64,000 bases of DNA from JASGKO01 sp049840595 (GCA_049840595.1 JASGKO010000004.1:124001-188000), one strand, 5' to 3'; shown: positions 46,090-55,058, counted from the first letter of the stretch. Numbers and translations: made by a program. The notes: a model not told the origin generated them from the letters alone.

Positions 46090-46103
46090 TGGTGCGGTAA
46101 GAG

Positions 46104-46175
46104 CGTTCCCGGCGAGAATCGAACTCACATTAATGGTTTAGGAAACCACTGTTCTATCCATTGAACTACGGGAAC
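46104..46175 (-). tRNA. tRNA-Arg (anticodon CCT)
   Basis: On the minus strand the cloverleaf is complete: acceptor GTTCCCG/CGGGAAC, D-arm GTTC...GAAC, anticodon stem GTGGT/ACCAT with loop TTCCTAA (CCT, reading AGG), and T-arm GTGAG/CTCGC with TTCGATT. The discriminator is G and the next bases are CTC, so CCA is not encoded, unlike in the tRNA-Phe at 24129. It lies antisense between the efflux pump and mgtC. Confidence 0.93.
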
Positions 46176-46272
46176 GGGACGCGACTACTATCGACGTGCA
46201 ACCTGGCGCGGCAAGCAATTTTCAAGCAAGGCGGCGGACGGGAAATGCTTTTCAAGCCGGGCGGAAAAGCCG

Positions 46273-47001
46273 ATGGTGAATGGAGAAACCCTCTTGCTTG
46301 AAATGAACTGGCTGCTTGGAAATCTGCACTCCCTCTTGCCGACTCCGTGGGCAAATGCGCTGCTGGCACTGGCGGCGATTGCGTGCGGCTCCATTATCGG
46401 GGCGGAGCGGGAGCGGCGCGAAAAGCCAGCGGGCTTGCGGACGATGATTCTGGTGTGTCTTGGCTCGGCAGTTTTCACGATGGTTTCCGTTGCCTTTGCC
46501 AGCAATACCGGGGACTCGGGGCGGGTCGCGGCGCAGATCGTGACGGGAATCGGTTTTCTCGGTGCCGGGGTGATCATGCGGGACCGGGGCACCATCTCGG
46601 GGATGACGACGGCGGCGACGATCTGGGTCTGCGCATCGGTGGGCATGGTGGTGGGGGCGGGCTTTGCCGGAGCCGGGCTGGCGCTCAGCATCCTGGTGAG
46701 AATGGTATTGGTGGGGATTCTTCTGGTGGAAGCGTATGGGCTGGGAAAGATCAGCCATGTGGTGGCCACGGTGACCTATGATTCAGACCTGGGGAAAACC
46801 CGCATCCGGCTGACGCAGATTCTTTCCCTGTTCAATGTCCCCCTCCAGGGGATTCGCTGGCATGAGGAGAAAGGCGAGTCCTGGGTCGAACTCGACCTCC
46901 GCTTGCACCAGCATCGACTCTTCGATGTACTCGATCAGATCGTGCGGGATCCGGCGGTGCAGTCGGTAAAGAAGGCGGATCATTCCGGGAGTGCGACTTG
47001 A
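46273..47001 (+). CDS. MgtC/SapB-family membrane protein
   Basis: This inner-membrane protein (242 residues) has four to five helices in the N-terminal 145 residues with the family signatures GSIIGAERERREKPAGLRT, RVAAQIVTGIGFLGAGVIMRD and TTAATIWVCASVG. A soluble C-terminal domain of about 80 residues looks ACT-like. MgtC proteins help bacteria grow at low magnesium, in some cases by restraining the F-type ATP synthase. No magnesium transporter gene is adjacent. It lies alone between tRNA-Arg and a PEP-CTERM gene. Confidence 0.9.
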   Translation: MVNGETLLLEMNWLLGNLHSLLPTPWANALLALAAIACGSIIGAERERREKPAGLRTMILVCLGSAVFTMVSVAFASNTGDSGRVAAQIVTGIGFLGAGVIMRDRGTISGMTTAATIWVCASVGMVVGAGFAGAGLALSILVRMVLVGILLVEAYGLGKISHVVATVTYDSDLGKTRIRLTQILSLFNVPLQGIRWHEEKGESWVELDLRLHQHRLFDVLDQIVRDPAVQSVKKADHSGSAT

Positions 47002-47029
47002 TGATCACTCACCGCGCGGTGCGATCATC
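47000..47029 (+). terminator. Imperfect hairpin after mgtC
   Basis: GATGATC and GATCATC (outer arms) and CACCGC/GCGGTG (inner arms) make a 13-pair stem with a small internal bulge, starting at the mgtC stop codon. No good T-run follows, so termination is only probable. I see no gene in 47030-47243. Confidence 0.45.
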
Positions 47030-47243
47030 CTCTCCTCATCCTGTTTGAAAAAATAAAGCGGGTTCTTGGATTGGCGGGTTTGAGATTAGCACCCTGCGTG
47101 CCGCTGGCAGTCTTGCGGCCTAATCGTCATGGGGTGTTCAAAAAGCGTCATTAAGGCTGGAGCAAATGTAACCTTAGGCACGAGAGGGTAACTTGTTTAA
47201 CACTGGTTAGGCGGCACTTTTCTTAAAACCGCTACTACCACCT

Positions 47244-48080
47244 ATGAGCAACAAGCATACCGCCGCCTCTCTGCTGCTCGGAATGATCCTGATGGGATCA
47301 GCCTGCGCGCAGGAACAACTCACTAACGGAAATTTCGAATCCTTCACCAGCAATCATGTTCCGACTTCGTGGAACTTTGTTGCGGGCGATGGTTCTGGGA
47401 GCCAGGTGGTAGGTTCCAGCCCATTTACGAATATTTATCCAACCGGTAACTACTCGTTTCAACTTTCTGATGACACTGGAGCGACCGTGACGCCCTGGCT
47501 GCAACAGAGCTTTAACCCGCAGAGCGGGATGTTGCAGGTCTCTTTCGACTTCATGGTGCCGACGCAATATTACGGCAATACGTGGGCTTTCCTGCCCACT
47601 TCCAGTACGGCGGGTGGGTATTTCAGCGATTTGCTGATCGGTGGCAGCAATCAGACCTTTTCCCTGCAGGACGCTTCGGGAGTAGTGAATATCACGGCGC
47701 TGGCCTCCAATACCTGGTATCAGGTGACCACAACCCTCGATCTGAACAATTTCACCTACAGCGGCAGTATTTCCTCCTTCGGCGGCGGAGCGCTGGACAC
47801 GCACACGTGGAGCGGTCGCAGCCTTTATTCGACGACCGGCAATCTCGCGTTGTCCCCGCAACTGGCTTCGCTGCTGTTTTCGGACCAGCCACAGGCCGGG
47901 ACGAACAATCCGATCGATCTCGATAATTTCTCGGTCATGCCCGCCACGACCGCTGTGCCCGAGCCCTCGGGAACGATCCTGGGTTTTGTAGGCATGGCTC
48001 TCCTCGGCTTGCTTCGCGGTCGCGGACGCAAGGTTTGGGGCGGCAGGTCGGCGGTTCTGTCCGGCTGGGGATTATTCTAA
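47244..48080 (+). CDS. PEP-CTERM sorted secreted protein
   Basis: This protein of 278 residues has a signal peptide (ending SACAQ) and opens with LTNGNFESFTSNHVPTSW, a common beginning of PEP-CTERM carbohydrate-binding-like proteins. It ends with a VPEPSGTILGF tail, a hydrophobic helix and RGRGRK. The body is one beta-sandwich of unknown ligand. Its last nine bases overlap the end of the convergent trpB gene. It is the third PEP-CTERM protein in the window; no exosortase gene is present here. Confidence 0.82.
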   Translation: MSNKHTAASLLLGMILMGSACAQEQLTNGNFESFTSNHVPTSWNFVAGDGSGSQVVGSSPFTNIYPTGNYSFQLSDDTGATVTPWLQQSFNPQSGMLQVSFDFMVPTQYYGNTWAFLPTSSTAGGYFSDLLIGGSNQTFSLQDASGVVNITALASNTWYQVTTTLDLNNFTYSGSISSFGGGALDTHTWSGRSLYSTTGNLALSPQLASLLFSDQPQAGTNNPIDLDNFSVMPATTAVPEPSGTILGFVGMALLGLLRGRGRKVWGGRSAVLSGWGLF

Positions 48081-49290
48081 ATCCCCAGCTTTGAAGAGAA
48101 AGTCGGCGGCTTGGGCTACGTCCTTGTCGCCGCGGCCGGAAAGGTTCGCGATGATAATCTGGTCGGCTGCCAGCTTGGGCGCGACCTTGATCACGTGCGC
48201 AATGGCGTGCGAGGACTCCAGCGCGGGAATGATGCCCTCCCAGCGGCTGAGCTTGGCAAAGGCATCCAGTGCCTCGTCATCGGTGGCGTAGTCGTAATCG
48301 ATCCGGCCTTGTTCGCGCAAGTTGGCATGCTCGGGACCGACCGCCGCATAATCGAGCCCGGCGCTTACGGAATGAGTGAGCTGGATCTGGCCATTCTCAT
48401 CCGCCAGCAGCCAGGTGCGCGTCCCCTGGAGTACGCCCAGCTTTCCGCCTTGAAAACGTGCGGCATGTTCCCCATCGCGAATGCCACGGCCTCCGGCTTC
48501 CACGCCAACCATCTTTACTCCGTCGTCCTTGAGGAAAGGCCAGAAGAGCCCGATGGCGTTGCTGCCGCCGCCCACGCAGGCAACGAGCAGATTGGGCAGC
48601 CGGTTTTCCTTCTCCAAAATCTGCGCCCGCGCTTCCTCGCCAATCACCTTGTGGAAGTCGCGCACGATCATCGGGAACGGATGGGCGCCGAGCGCGGAGC
48701 CGAGGATGTAATGGGTGGTGCGGGGATTGGTGACCCAGTCGCGCAACGCCTCGCTCACGGCCTCCTTGAGCGTGCGCTGTCCCGCCGTCACCGGTACGAC
48801 TTTCGCTCCGAGGAAGCGCATGCGGGCGACATTCAGCGCCTGGCGCTCCATATCCACCTCGCCCATGTAAATCACGCATTCGAAGCCGAAACGGGCGCAC
48901 ACCGTAGCGGTGGCGACGCCGTGTTGTCCCGCGCCGGTTTCCGCGATGATTCGCTTCTTGCCCAGCCGCCGCGCGAGCAGGATCTGCCCGATCGCGTTAT
49001 TGATCTTGTGCGCGCCGGTGTGGAGCAGATCTTCGCGCTTGAGGTAAATCTTCGCGCCGCCGAGTTCCTGGGTGAGCCGTTCGGCAAAGTAGAGCGGGGT
49101 GGGGCGGCCCACATAATCGCGCAGGTAGTAATTCAACTCGGCCTGGAAGGCGGGATCGTTCTTGGCGCGGTCGTATTCCGCAATAAGCCTCGATGAAATT
49201 GGGCATGAGCGTTTCGGGCACGAACATGCCGCCATAGGGGCCGAAATGCCCGCGCGCATCGGGAAGTGAAACGAGGTCTTGAGTGGTCAC
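48072..49290 (-). CDS. trpB: Tryptophan synthase beta chain, frame break near 49183-49191
   Basis: TrpB joins indole and serine to give tryptophan. The true N-terminus (MTTQDLVSLPDARGHFG, then GGMFVPETLMPNFIEA) is read from 49290. One extra base near 49183-49191 moves the rest to the next frame (LIAEYDRAKNDPAFQ). PLP binds the lysine in HTGAHKINN. AETGAGQHGVA and the GGGSNAIG phosphate loop are intact. Corrected length is about 405 residues, normal for the family. TrpA is not in the window. A sequence error is the simplest explanation for the break. Confidence 0.93.
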
Positions 49291-49444
49291 AGGAATTCAG
49301 CCTATGCCGCCCCGCCACGTGGTGCAAACGCTAGTTGTTCAAAACAATTGCCGGCTTTCTCTTCGACTTGGAGAGAGGAAATGAAAATGGCGGGGCCGTG
49401 TTAAACTGCGCCCGCCACGGGGGAATACGGATCTGGAGGAGTTC

Positions 49445-50425
49445 CTAGGTCAACTCCTCAATCGTCAGGTAAGCGAGTGTTTGATTGAGCAACTGATAGG
49501 CAATTTCCCCAAAGGTAATCGGGCCGGTGATCCCACCGGTGGTTTTGCCCTCAAGCCCCGAGTAAAGGTAGTTGAGGATGCAATTGCATGAAAATGCCAT
49601 CTGACTCGGGGAAATGTGCCCCAGCGTCGCAACGAAGTTTTTGACATAATCGCCAACCGGTGAGGCCAGCCGATATTCAATCCCAGGAACCACTGGGGCG
49701 TAGAACTCCACTTCGCCGTTTTGGTTCGCGGTTTTCTTGATGCTTACATTGATCATCGCGCCGGCATAATCCGCCACGAGAGGGAGGCGGGTATCCACGT
49801 TCTTTTCCTTGAGGTAGGTGGAGAAGCTCTGCGCCACGCCGTTGATTTGCGCGGTGTTTACCGCGAAGCCGCCGACCGGGAAGGTGATGGTGTCGCCATC
49901 GCCCTGATGGAACAAATTGATGATGTTGATCTGGGCAAATTTAGTGGGTGGAAGCTTGAGCCGCAGGACGACGGCAGCATCTTCCAGCGGCGTCGCGTTG
50001 CCTGCATAAACCTTGGGTTTGGTCTGGCTGGGGGCGTCAAGATCCACTCCGGAGATCCACCCGATGAGCGGATGGCTGGCAAACTCGGGAAAGCCCGGCG
50101 CATTGAGAGCGAAACTCTGGTGAGTGGAACAGCCCGCGGGAATAATGATAAAACTGACTTCGTCGCTTGCTCCTGCTGAATACAAGTGATCAAGCTTATG
50201 AGATTGAAAAACTTCGATGCGGGCGCCCAAAGCGCATTTCGGCAGTTCCGTGACGAAAATGAGGTCATTTCGTTTGCAGCCACCCTCTGCGGTCATGAAG
50301 TAAGGGATCGTGCCTCCAATCCATTGTCCCGAGGGGAGACGGTTGAGCAGGGCTTCGTCCCCGGCGAGCAGCAAGGGCTTTCCAATATGGATTTTTTCGG
50401 AAACTTGATCAGGAGTTAATAACAT
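49445..50425 (-). CDS. DUF6976-like protein of unknown function
   Basis: This cytoplasmic protein of 326 residues has no signal peptide or membrane segment. It opens with KIHIGKPLLLAGDEALLNRLP, then WIGGTIPYFM. It has a well-conserved looking C-terminal part (ISPSQMAFSCNCILNYLYSGLEG, with cysteines at CNC). This resembles the family I know as DUF6976 and is faintly like FIST ligand-sensing domains, but I cannot confirm either. It follows the 90-residue gene by five bases, so the two are one transcript. Confidence 0.55.
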   Translation of the reverse strand: MLLTPDQVSEKIHIGKPLLLAGDEALLNRLPSGQWIGGTIPYFMTAEGGCKRNDLIFVTELPKCALGARIEVFQSHKLDHLYSAGASDEVSFIIIPAGCSTHQSFALNAPGFPEFASHPLIGWISGVDLDAPSQTKPKVYAGNATPLEDAAVVLRLKLPPTKFAQINIINLFHQGDGDTITFPVGGFAVNTAQINGVAQSFSTYLKEKNVDTRLPLVADYAGAMINVSIKKTANQNGEVEFYAPVVPGIEYRLASPVGDYVKNFVATLGHISPSQMAFSCNCILNYLYSGLEGKTTGGITGPITFGEIAYQLLNQTLAYLTIEELT

Positions 50426-50430
50426 AGGAA

Positions 50431-50703
50431 TCAGGCGGCTTTGAGGTGGGAGATTTTTTCCAGATCACGCTGGACGGCGGGAATGGCGGCGTGCTTGGTG
50501 AAGAAGGTCTTTAATTCGACGGCGCATTGGGAGGGGGTTGCGGATTTGGTCTGCAATCGCATCCGCAACGTGCCGAGTAGTATTTTCAAGGCCAGGAACT
50601 CAAAGCCTTCCTTGGTGGATGGATTGAGGGCTAGAATCCAGGTGGATTCGGAAATGAGGTTGGGAGTCATTATCTCGATGGAAAAGGGCTGGTAAATCTT
50701 CAA
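50431..50703 (-). CDS. Small protein of unknown function, operonic with the DUF6976-like gene
   Basis: The product is 90 residues, or 79 if the internal ATG at 50670 (MTPNLISEST) is used. It is mostly helical with no recognised motif, signal or membrane helix. The five-base gap to the DUF6976-like gene suggests joint function. Such small helical partners may act as an adaptor, but nothing in the sequence shows it. Confidence 0.55.
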   Translation of the reverse strand: MKIYQPFSIEIMTPNLISESTWILALNPSTKEGFEFLALKILLGTLRMRLQTKSATPSQCAVELKTFFTKHAAIPAVQRDLEKISHLKAA

Positions 50704-50836
50704 TGGTTCTCAAGGTTTAAACCTTGATGATGAATTTATTACTCGTCGGATAAGGTGAGAACTTTAGGAAAATTAATGATGAGGTTAAAAGGCAGAGAGG
50801 TATCAAACGATCATTTCGGCGTGGACAAGGCCGGGG

Positions 50837-53305
50837 ATGTTTTCCAAATTGCCCCTCTTTTCCATGTCGCAGCCGATTGTCGCCAGTTATTGCACGACCT
50901 TTTTGAAGCCGGAGATGCTCCATATCTACCGACAAGTGACAGGCTTGCGGCGTTACCACACCTATGTGGTGACCCGGGAGCGGATGTGCGCGGATCGCTA
51001 TCCCTTCGACGACCTCGAAGTGGCGGAGAAGCGCAAGGCACGGAAGAACTTCCTACGCCGCTTCTGGCTGAAGCATGTGAAGAAGCTCCCGCCCATTTAT
51101 TACCGGGGCGAGATGCTCTGGCTGTTGCGAATCGTAAACCGGCGACCGACCGACCTGATGCACATCTATTTCGGCCATACCGGCGTTCATCTGCTCCCTT
51201 TCATCAAGGAATGGGGGAAGCCGTGTGTGGTTTCCTTTCACGGTATGGATGTGCAGGAGCGGGCCGACAAGCCCGAGTACGGCGTGCAATTGCGCGAGCT
51301 GCTCCAGGTCGCGCCGCTGGTGCTCGCCCGGTCGCATTCGCTCATGGACCGCCTGCGCGCCCTCGGCTGCCCCGACGAAAAAATTCGGCTCAATCGCACT
51401 GGCATCCCGCTGGAAAAGTATCCCTACCTTGAGCGCACCGCGCCTGCGGATGGTGCCTGGCATTTTGTGCAGGCCTGCCGGTTGGTGCAAAAGAAGGGGC
51501 TGAAAACCGCGCTGACTGCCTTTGCCAGATTTCATGCGGAGCACCCGCGTTCCCGCTTCACGCTGGCGGGCGAGGGGCCGATGCAGGAGACCGTCCAGCA
51601 GCTTGTGCAGGAACTGGGAATTGGCCATGCGGTGACACTCACCGGCTTCCTCGACCAGGCGAAGCTGGCCGCTCTTTATCACCAGGCTCACGTTTTCGTC
51701 CACCCGAGCGAGATGACCGAGGACCAGAACCAGGAGGGGGTGCCGAATTCCATGCTGGAGGCGATGTCCACCGGCCTGCCTGTGCTGGCCACGCTCCACG
51801 GTGGCATTCCCGAGGCGGTGGACAACGGTCGCACCGGCCACCTCGTCCCTGAGCGCGATATGGAAGGGCTGCATGCGATGATGCAACGGCTCACCGGTTC
51901 CATTGACGAATGGCGCACGATGGGCGATGCCGCCTCCGCCTCCGTCAGCGCCGAGTTCGAGCAAAAGCGCCAGATCGAGAAATTGGAGTCTTACTACGAC
52001 GAGGCGCGTGCCATCGGTGCGCCGAAGTGGAGCGGGTCCTCCGTCAAAACAGTAGCCGTCGGAGGTGTGACAAAGGTTAAAACACATTACGAAGACCCCG
52101 CGCTGGAAGTCATCGGTCGCGGACGCCACAAAGTGGCCTACCTGTTCGAGCGCTTCCCTTCCTTCCTCCAGATGTTCTGCGTGCGCGAGGTGGAGGAAAT
52201 GGCCCGGCAGAAGATGAATCCGCTGCTTTTCTCCATCCGCGAGGCGGAGGAAGAGGTGCCCGGGCAATTCCCGCTGGCGAAACAAGTGAATTACCTGCCC
52301 GACGATGCCGTGCTTGCCGAGCGGCTCAAGGCCCTCCGTGCCGCTGGCAAAGTGCCGGGTCGCATCTGGGAAGTCTTCACTGGCTGGGGGGCGAAGGGTG
52401 ACAAGATGCGTCTCTACCAGGCACACTATCTCGGGACCGCGCTCAAGCGCCGCGGGGTGAAGCATGTGCATGCCCATTTTGCTGGGATCGCTGCCCGCAC
52501 CGCCTATTGGATCAAGCAATTCTTTGGCATCACTTTCAGCTTTACCGGCCATGCGAACGATATGTTCTGCATGGGCGATTTTCCGGTCACTTTCGAGGAC
52601 CTCATGCGCGAGGCGAAGTTCGTCGTCACGGTTACCGACTACAGCGGACGCTGGCTCGAGGAGAAATTTCCACAATACTCCGCCAAGGTGCGCCGGGTTT
52701 ACAACGGTATCGAAATGGACCGCTTCCCGCAGGCCCAACCAGCCCCCGGAAAGCCGCTGATTCTCTCCGTGGGACGTTGTGTGGAGAAAAAAGGCTTTGG
52801 AGTTTTAATCTCCGCCTGTGCGCTCCTGAAGCAACGGGGGATGGATTTCACCTGCCGCATCCTTGGTAGTGGCCCGCTGGAAGACGATCTTCGCCGCCAA
52901 ATTGCCGAGCTCAACCTCACCGATTGCGTGGAAATGCCCGGCGCCGCCACCGAAGATGAAGTTCGCGCCCAGCTTGCCCAGGCCAGTGTCTTCAGCCTTG
53001 CCTGCGTCACCGAGCACGACGGGGGAATGGACAACCTGCCGACGGTTATCATGGAAGCGATGGCCTCCGGCCTGCCGGTCGTTTCCACCCCGCTCGCTGG
53101 CGTTCCGGAAATGGTGATCGACGGGCAGACTGGTCTATTGGTGCCCGAGCGTGATGTCGATGCCTTGGCTCAAGCCCTCGCCAAAGTATTGAGCAATCCC
53201 GCCACCGCCCAAGCTATGGGCACCGCCGGCCAGGCCTTCGCTGCCAAACGCTTTGCCCTCCAGCAAACCACGCAACAGCTCAAGAAGCTGATGAAGCGCT
53301 GGTGA
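50837..53305 (+). CDS. Double glycosyltransferase: two GT4-type domains in one chain
   Basis: This protein of 822 residues (813 from the alternative ATG at 50864) has two complete GT-B glycosyltransferase modules. Module one (about 10-400) ends with the E-x7-E region EDQNQEGVPNSMLEAMSTGLP. Module two (about 430-822) has HVHAHFAG, SFTGHANDMF, SVGRCVEKKGFGVLI and EHDGGMDNLPTVIMEAMASGLP. Each should transfer a sugar from a nucleotide donor, probably to a surface polysaccharide or lipid. No other polysaccharide genes are adjacent. Two domains in one chain could build a disaccharide or a repeating unit. Confidence 0.87.
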   Translation: MFSKLPLFSMSQPIVASYCTTFLKPEMLHIYRQVTGLRRYHTYVVTRERMCADRYPFDDLEVAEKRKARKNFLRRFWLKHVKKLPPIYYRGEMLWLLRIVNRRPTDLMHIYFGHTGVHLLPFIKEWGKPCVVSFHGMDVQERADKPEYGVQLRELLQVAPLVLARSHSLMDRLRALGCPDEKIRLNRTGIPLEKYPYLERTAPADGAWHFVQACRLVQKKGLKTALTAFARFHAEHPRSRFTLAGEGPMQETVQQLVQELGIGHAVTLTGFLDQAKLAALYHQAHVFVHPSEMTEDQNQEGVPNSMLEAMSTGLPVLATLHGGIPEAVDNGRTGHLVPERDMEGLHAMMQRLTGSIDEWRTMGDAASASVSAEFEQKRQIEKLESYYDEARAIGAPKWSGSSVKTVAVGGVTKVKTHYEDPALEVIGRGRHKVAYLFERFPSFLQMFCVREVEEMARQKMNPLLFSIREAEEEVPGQFPLAKQVNYLPDDAVLAERLKALRAAGKVPGRIWEVFTGWGAKGDKMRLYQAHYLGTALKRRGVKHVHAHFAGIAARTAYWIKQFFGITFSFTGHANDMFCMGDFPVTFEDLMREAKFVVTVTDYSGRWLEEKFPQYSAKVRRVYNGIEMDRFPQAQPAPGKPLILSVGRCVEKKGFGVLISACALLKQRGMDFTCRILGSGPLEDDLRRQIAELNLTDCVEMPGAATEDEVRAQLAQASVFSLACVTEHDGGMDNLPTVIMEAMASGLPVVSTPLAGVPEMVIDGQTGLLVPERDVDALAQALAKVLSNPATAQAMGTAGQAFAAKRFALQQTTQQLKKLMKRW

Positions 53306-53672
53306 TTGCTCGCCTGCTTGGCGTTCCCGAAAAAAATGATGGAGCAAGCGAGACGTGTCCCGCGTGCAAAAGCGGCGACCTGTCGCCGCAGTCCAAAGCT
53401 TGCCGATGGCAAGCAGGGAAATATCACCACTCGGTTTTCCGAGATCTTGATTCCAATCTGCGTAAATCGGCGAAATCTGCGGACAAAAACCCCTTCCCCG
53501 CCGCGCGCGCCGCGTCCACCGCGGTTGAGTTTGCTCGTTCCCGTCAGGGGAATGTAAAAAATGAGGGATTTTTAAGATTTTTTTATATTCGTAGTTGCAG
53601 CGGGGTGGCGGATAAGATAGCGAAGAAGCCCCTGCCGTTTTGTGGACCCCAAGTTCCCCAAGGAAAGACGCC
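53306..53672. other. Intergenic region before the ATP synthase operon
   Basis: Between the glycosyltransferase stop and the operator at 53673 I find no convincing gene, tRNA or hairpin terminator. Short open frames here lack codon bias and start signals. The stretch is GC-rich up to about 53560 and then turns AT-rich. Confidence 0.5.
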
Positions 53673-53690
53673 TTGTGAAATAATTCACAA
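53673..53690 (+). promoter_or_regulatory. CRP/FNR-type palindrome upstream of the ATP synthase operon
   Basis: The sequence TTGTGAAATAATTCACAA has perfect seven-base arms and contains the exact consensus TGTGA-N6-TCACA of CRP-type regulators. It lies seven bases upstream of the predicted -35 and about 113 bases before atpB. A CRP/FNR-family protein probably controls ATP synthase transcription. Whether it senses cAMP, oxygen or something else cannot be read from the site. Confidence 0.6.
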
Positions 53691-53696
53691 AACCGC

Positions 53697-53724
53697 TTGC
53701 GAAAAAATGAACCACTGATTTAAT
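53697..53724 (+). promoter_or_regulatory. Putative promoter of the ATP synthase operon
   Basis: TTGCGA at 53697-53702 and TTTAAT at 53719-53724 are separated by 16 bases, directly downstream of the CRP-type palindrome. They would leave a leader of about 70 bases before atpB. The match to consensus is moderate. Confidence 0.45.
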
Positions 53725-53802
53725 GCCTGTCCACGTTGCTCCCGTCCTGTGCGTTTTCCCCTGTATTTTCGCGCATTTTGACTGTGGCAGCCCCCGACCC
53801 GT

Positions 53803-54663
53803 ATGATACCCGTTTTGCCCTTAGCTGAAGGAACCGAAGGCATCTCGATGATGGCGCAGCCGCTCGAGTCGCACTCGCTGGCGTGGTTCACCAATTCCGT
53901 GCTGGTGACGATCGTTGTAACCCTGCTGATTCTCTTCTTCGCCCGTCGTGCGACGAAGGATATGCAGTTGATCCCGACCAAGAAGCAGAACTGGTTTGAA
54001 GCCTTGGTTGAAGCGCTTTACGATTTTCTTGAAGGCATCGTCGGTAAGCACATGATCTCGCGCTGCTTCGCCTTCCTTGCGACGATCGTTATTTTCCTGC
54101 TCGCGACCAATTTGTTCGGCCTGCTGCCCGGCGTCGGCACGATTGGCTGGGGTGAAAAAGTCGGCCCGCTTTCACTGGCTTCGGTGCAACATCCACTCTT
54201 CCGCCCCTCCGGGGCTGATTTGAACATGACGGCCGCGATGGCGCTGGTCTTCATGGTGCTTTGGCTTTATTGGACGCTGACCGAGGTGGGTCTTTGGGGC
54301 TTCGTCAAGCACACCTTTGGTCCCAAGACGGAAGCCAAGGGTATCGCTTATTTTGCATTTCTTCTATTGTTCATTGGTGTTGGTTTGATTGAGGTGATCT
54401 CCATCTCGATCCGACCGTTGACCCTCTCGCTGCGACACTTCGGCAACATCTCCGCTGGTGAGATCCTGCTGCACATCATGGGCTCCTTCGGTGAGCACAT
54501 GCCCTTCATTGTGAAGGAGGCGATGGCGGTGGCCTTCCAGTTGCCGTTCTACGCCTACGAGCTGCTGGTCGCGCTCATTCAGGCCTTCGTCTTCACTTTG
54601 CTTTGCGCCAGCTATATCCAGCTCTCCACCTCGCATGAGGATGAGGGTCATAGCCATCGATGA
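53803..54663 (+). CDS. atpB: F0F1 ATP synthase subunit a
   Basis: Subunit a (286 residues) forms the proton half-channels beside the c-ring. It has about six hydrophobic helices. The essential arginine is in LTLSLRHFGNISAGEILL, which matches the family's SLRLFGN box, and a long-helix segment ELLVALIQAFVFTLLCASYIQLS ends the protein. The first start at 53803 (MIPVLPLAEG) is used; an internal ATG at 53848 is possible. It opens the atpBEFHAGDC operon; no atpI precedes it. Confidence 0.96.
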   Translation: MIPVLPLAEGTEGISMMAQPLESHSLAWFTNSVLVTIVVTLLILFFARRATKDMQLIPTKKQNWFEALVEALYDFLEGIVGKHMISRCFAFLATIVIFLLATNLFGLLPGVGTIGWGEKVGPLSLASVQHPLFRPSGADLNMTAAMALVFMVLWLYWTLTEVGLWGFVKHTFGPKTEAKGIAYFAFLLLFIGVGLIEVISISIRPLTLSLRHFGNISAGEILLHIMGSFGEHMPFIVKEAMAVAFQLPFYAYELLVALIQAFVFTLLCASYIQLSTSHEDEGHSHR

Positions 54664-54747
54664 TTTTGAACCCTTTTTCCGCCGGGACCATCCTCTGAGC
54701 GTGGGCGGCTGGAAAATCCAAACTGAACCAGTAAACCTAAGACAACT

Positions 54748-54999
54748 ATGACAGCAATGATCCCCGCAGTAATGGCGGCCGCCGAAGTGGCAGCTCCTGC
54801 TTTGAGTGGTAACGTAATGTTCGGCCTCGCCTGCACCGGTTCCGGTATCGGCATCGGCCTCGTGGGTGCCAAGATGGTGGAAGCCATCGGTCGCAATCCC
54901 GGCGCCCAAGGCAAGATCCTCACGATCGGCCTGCTCGGTATCGCCCTCGCGGAATCCATCACCATTTATGCGATGGTGTTCATGTTCCTCGGCAAGTAA
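54748..54999 (+). CDS. atpE: F0F1 ATP synthase subunit c
   Basis: This is the ring-forming proteolipid (83 residues) with two membrane helices and the polar loop RNPGAQGKI between them. The ion-carrying glutamate is in GIALAESITIYAMVF. It is followed by serine as in sodium-type rings, but the first helix has SGIGIGLVGA with isoleucine where the sodium site needs glutamine, so proton use is more likely. A strong 12-pair hairpin follows the gene, probably favouring high expression of this multicopy subunit. Confidence 0.96.
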   Translation: MTAMIPAVMAAAEVAAPALSGNVMFGLACTGSGIGIGLVGAKMVEAIGRNPGAQGKILTIGLLGIALAESITIYAMVFMFLGK

Positions 55000-55012
55000 G
55001 ACGTTTTTTACC

Positions 55013-55041
55013 GGGGTTGTCGGCATAAAGCCGACAACCCC
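55013..55041 (+). promoter_or_regulatory. Intercistronic hairpin between atpE and atpF
   Basis: GGGGTTGTCGGC (55013-55024) and GCCGACAACCCC (55030-55041) form a perfect 12-base stem with loop ATAAA. There is no T-run directly after it, and the operon continues, so an mRNA-stability or processing element is more likely than a terminator. It could help set a high c-to-b ratio. Confidence 0.65.
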
Positions 55042-55058
55042 AAACTGCCCCTTTTGAT

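Noticed and set aside
53673..53690. A transcription terminator for the glycosyltransferase gene
   Set aside because: The palindrome is AT-rich with a four-base loop and no T-run. It matches the CRP-site consensus and abuts a promoter instead.
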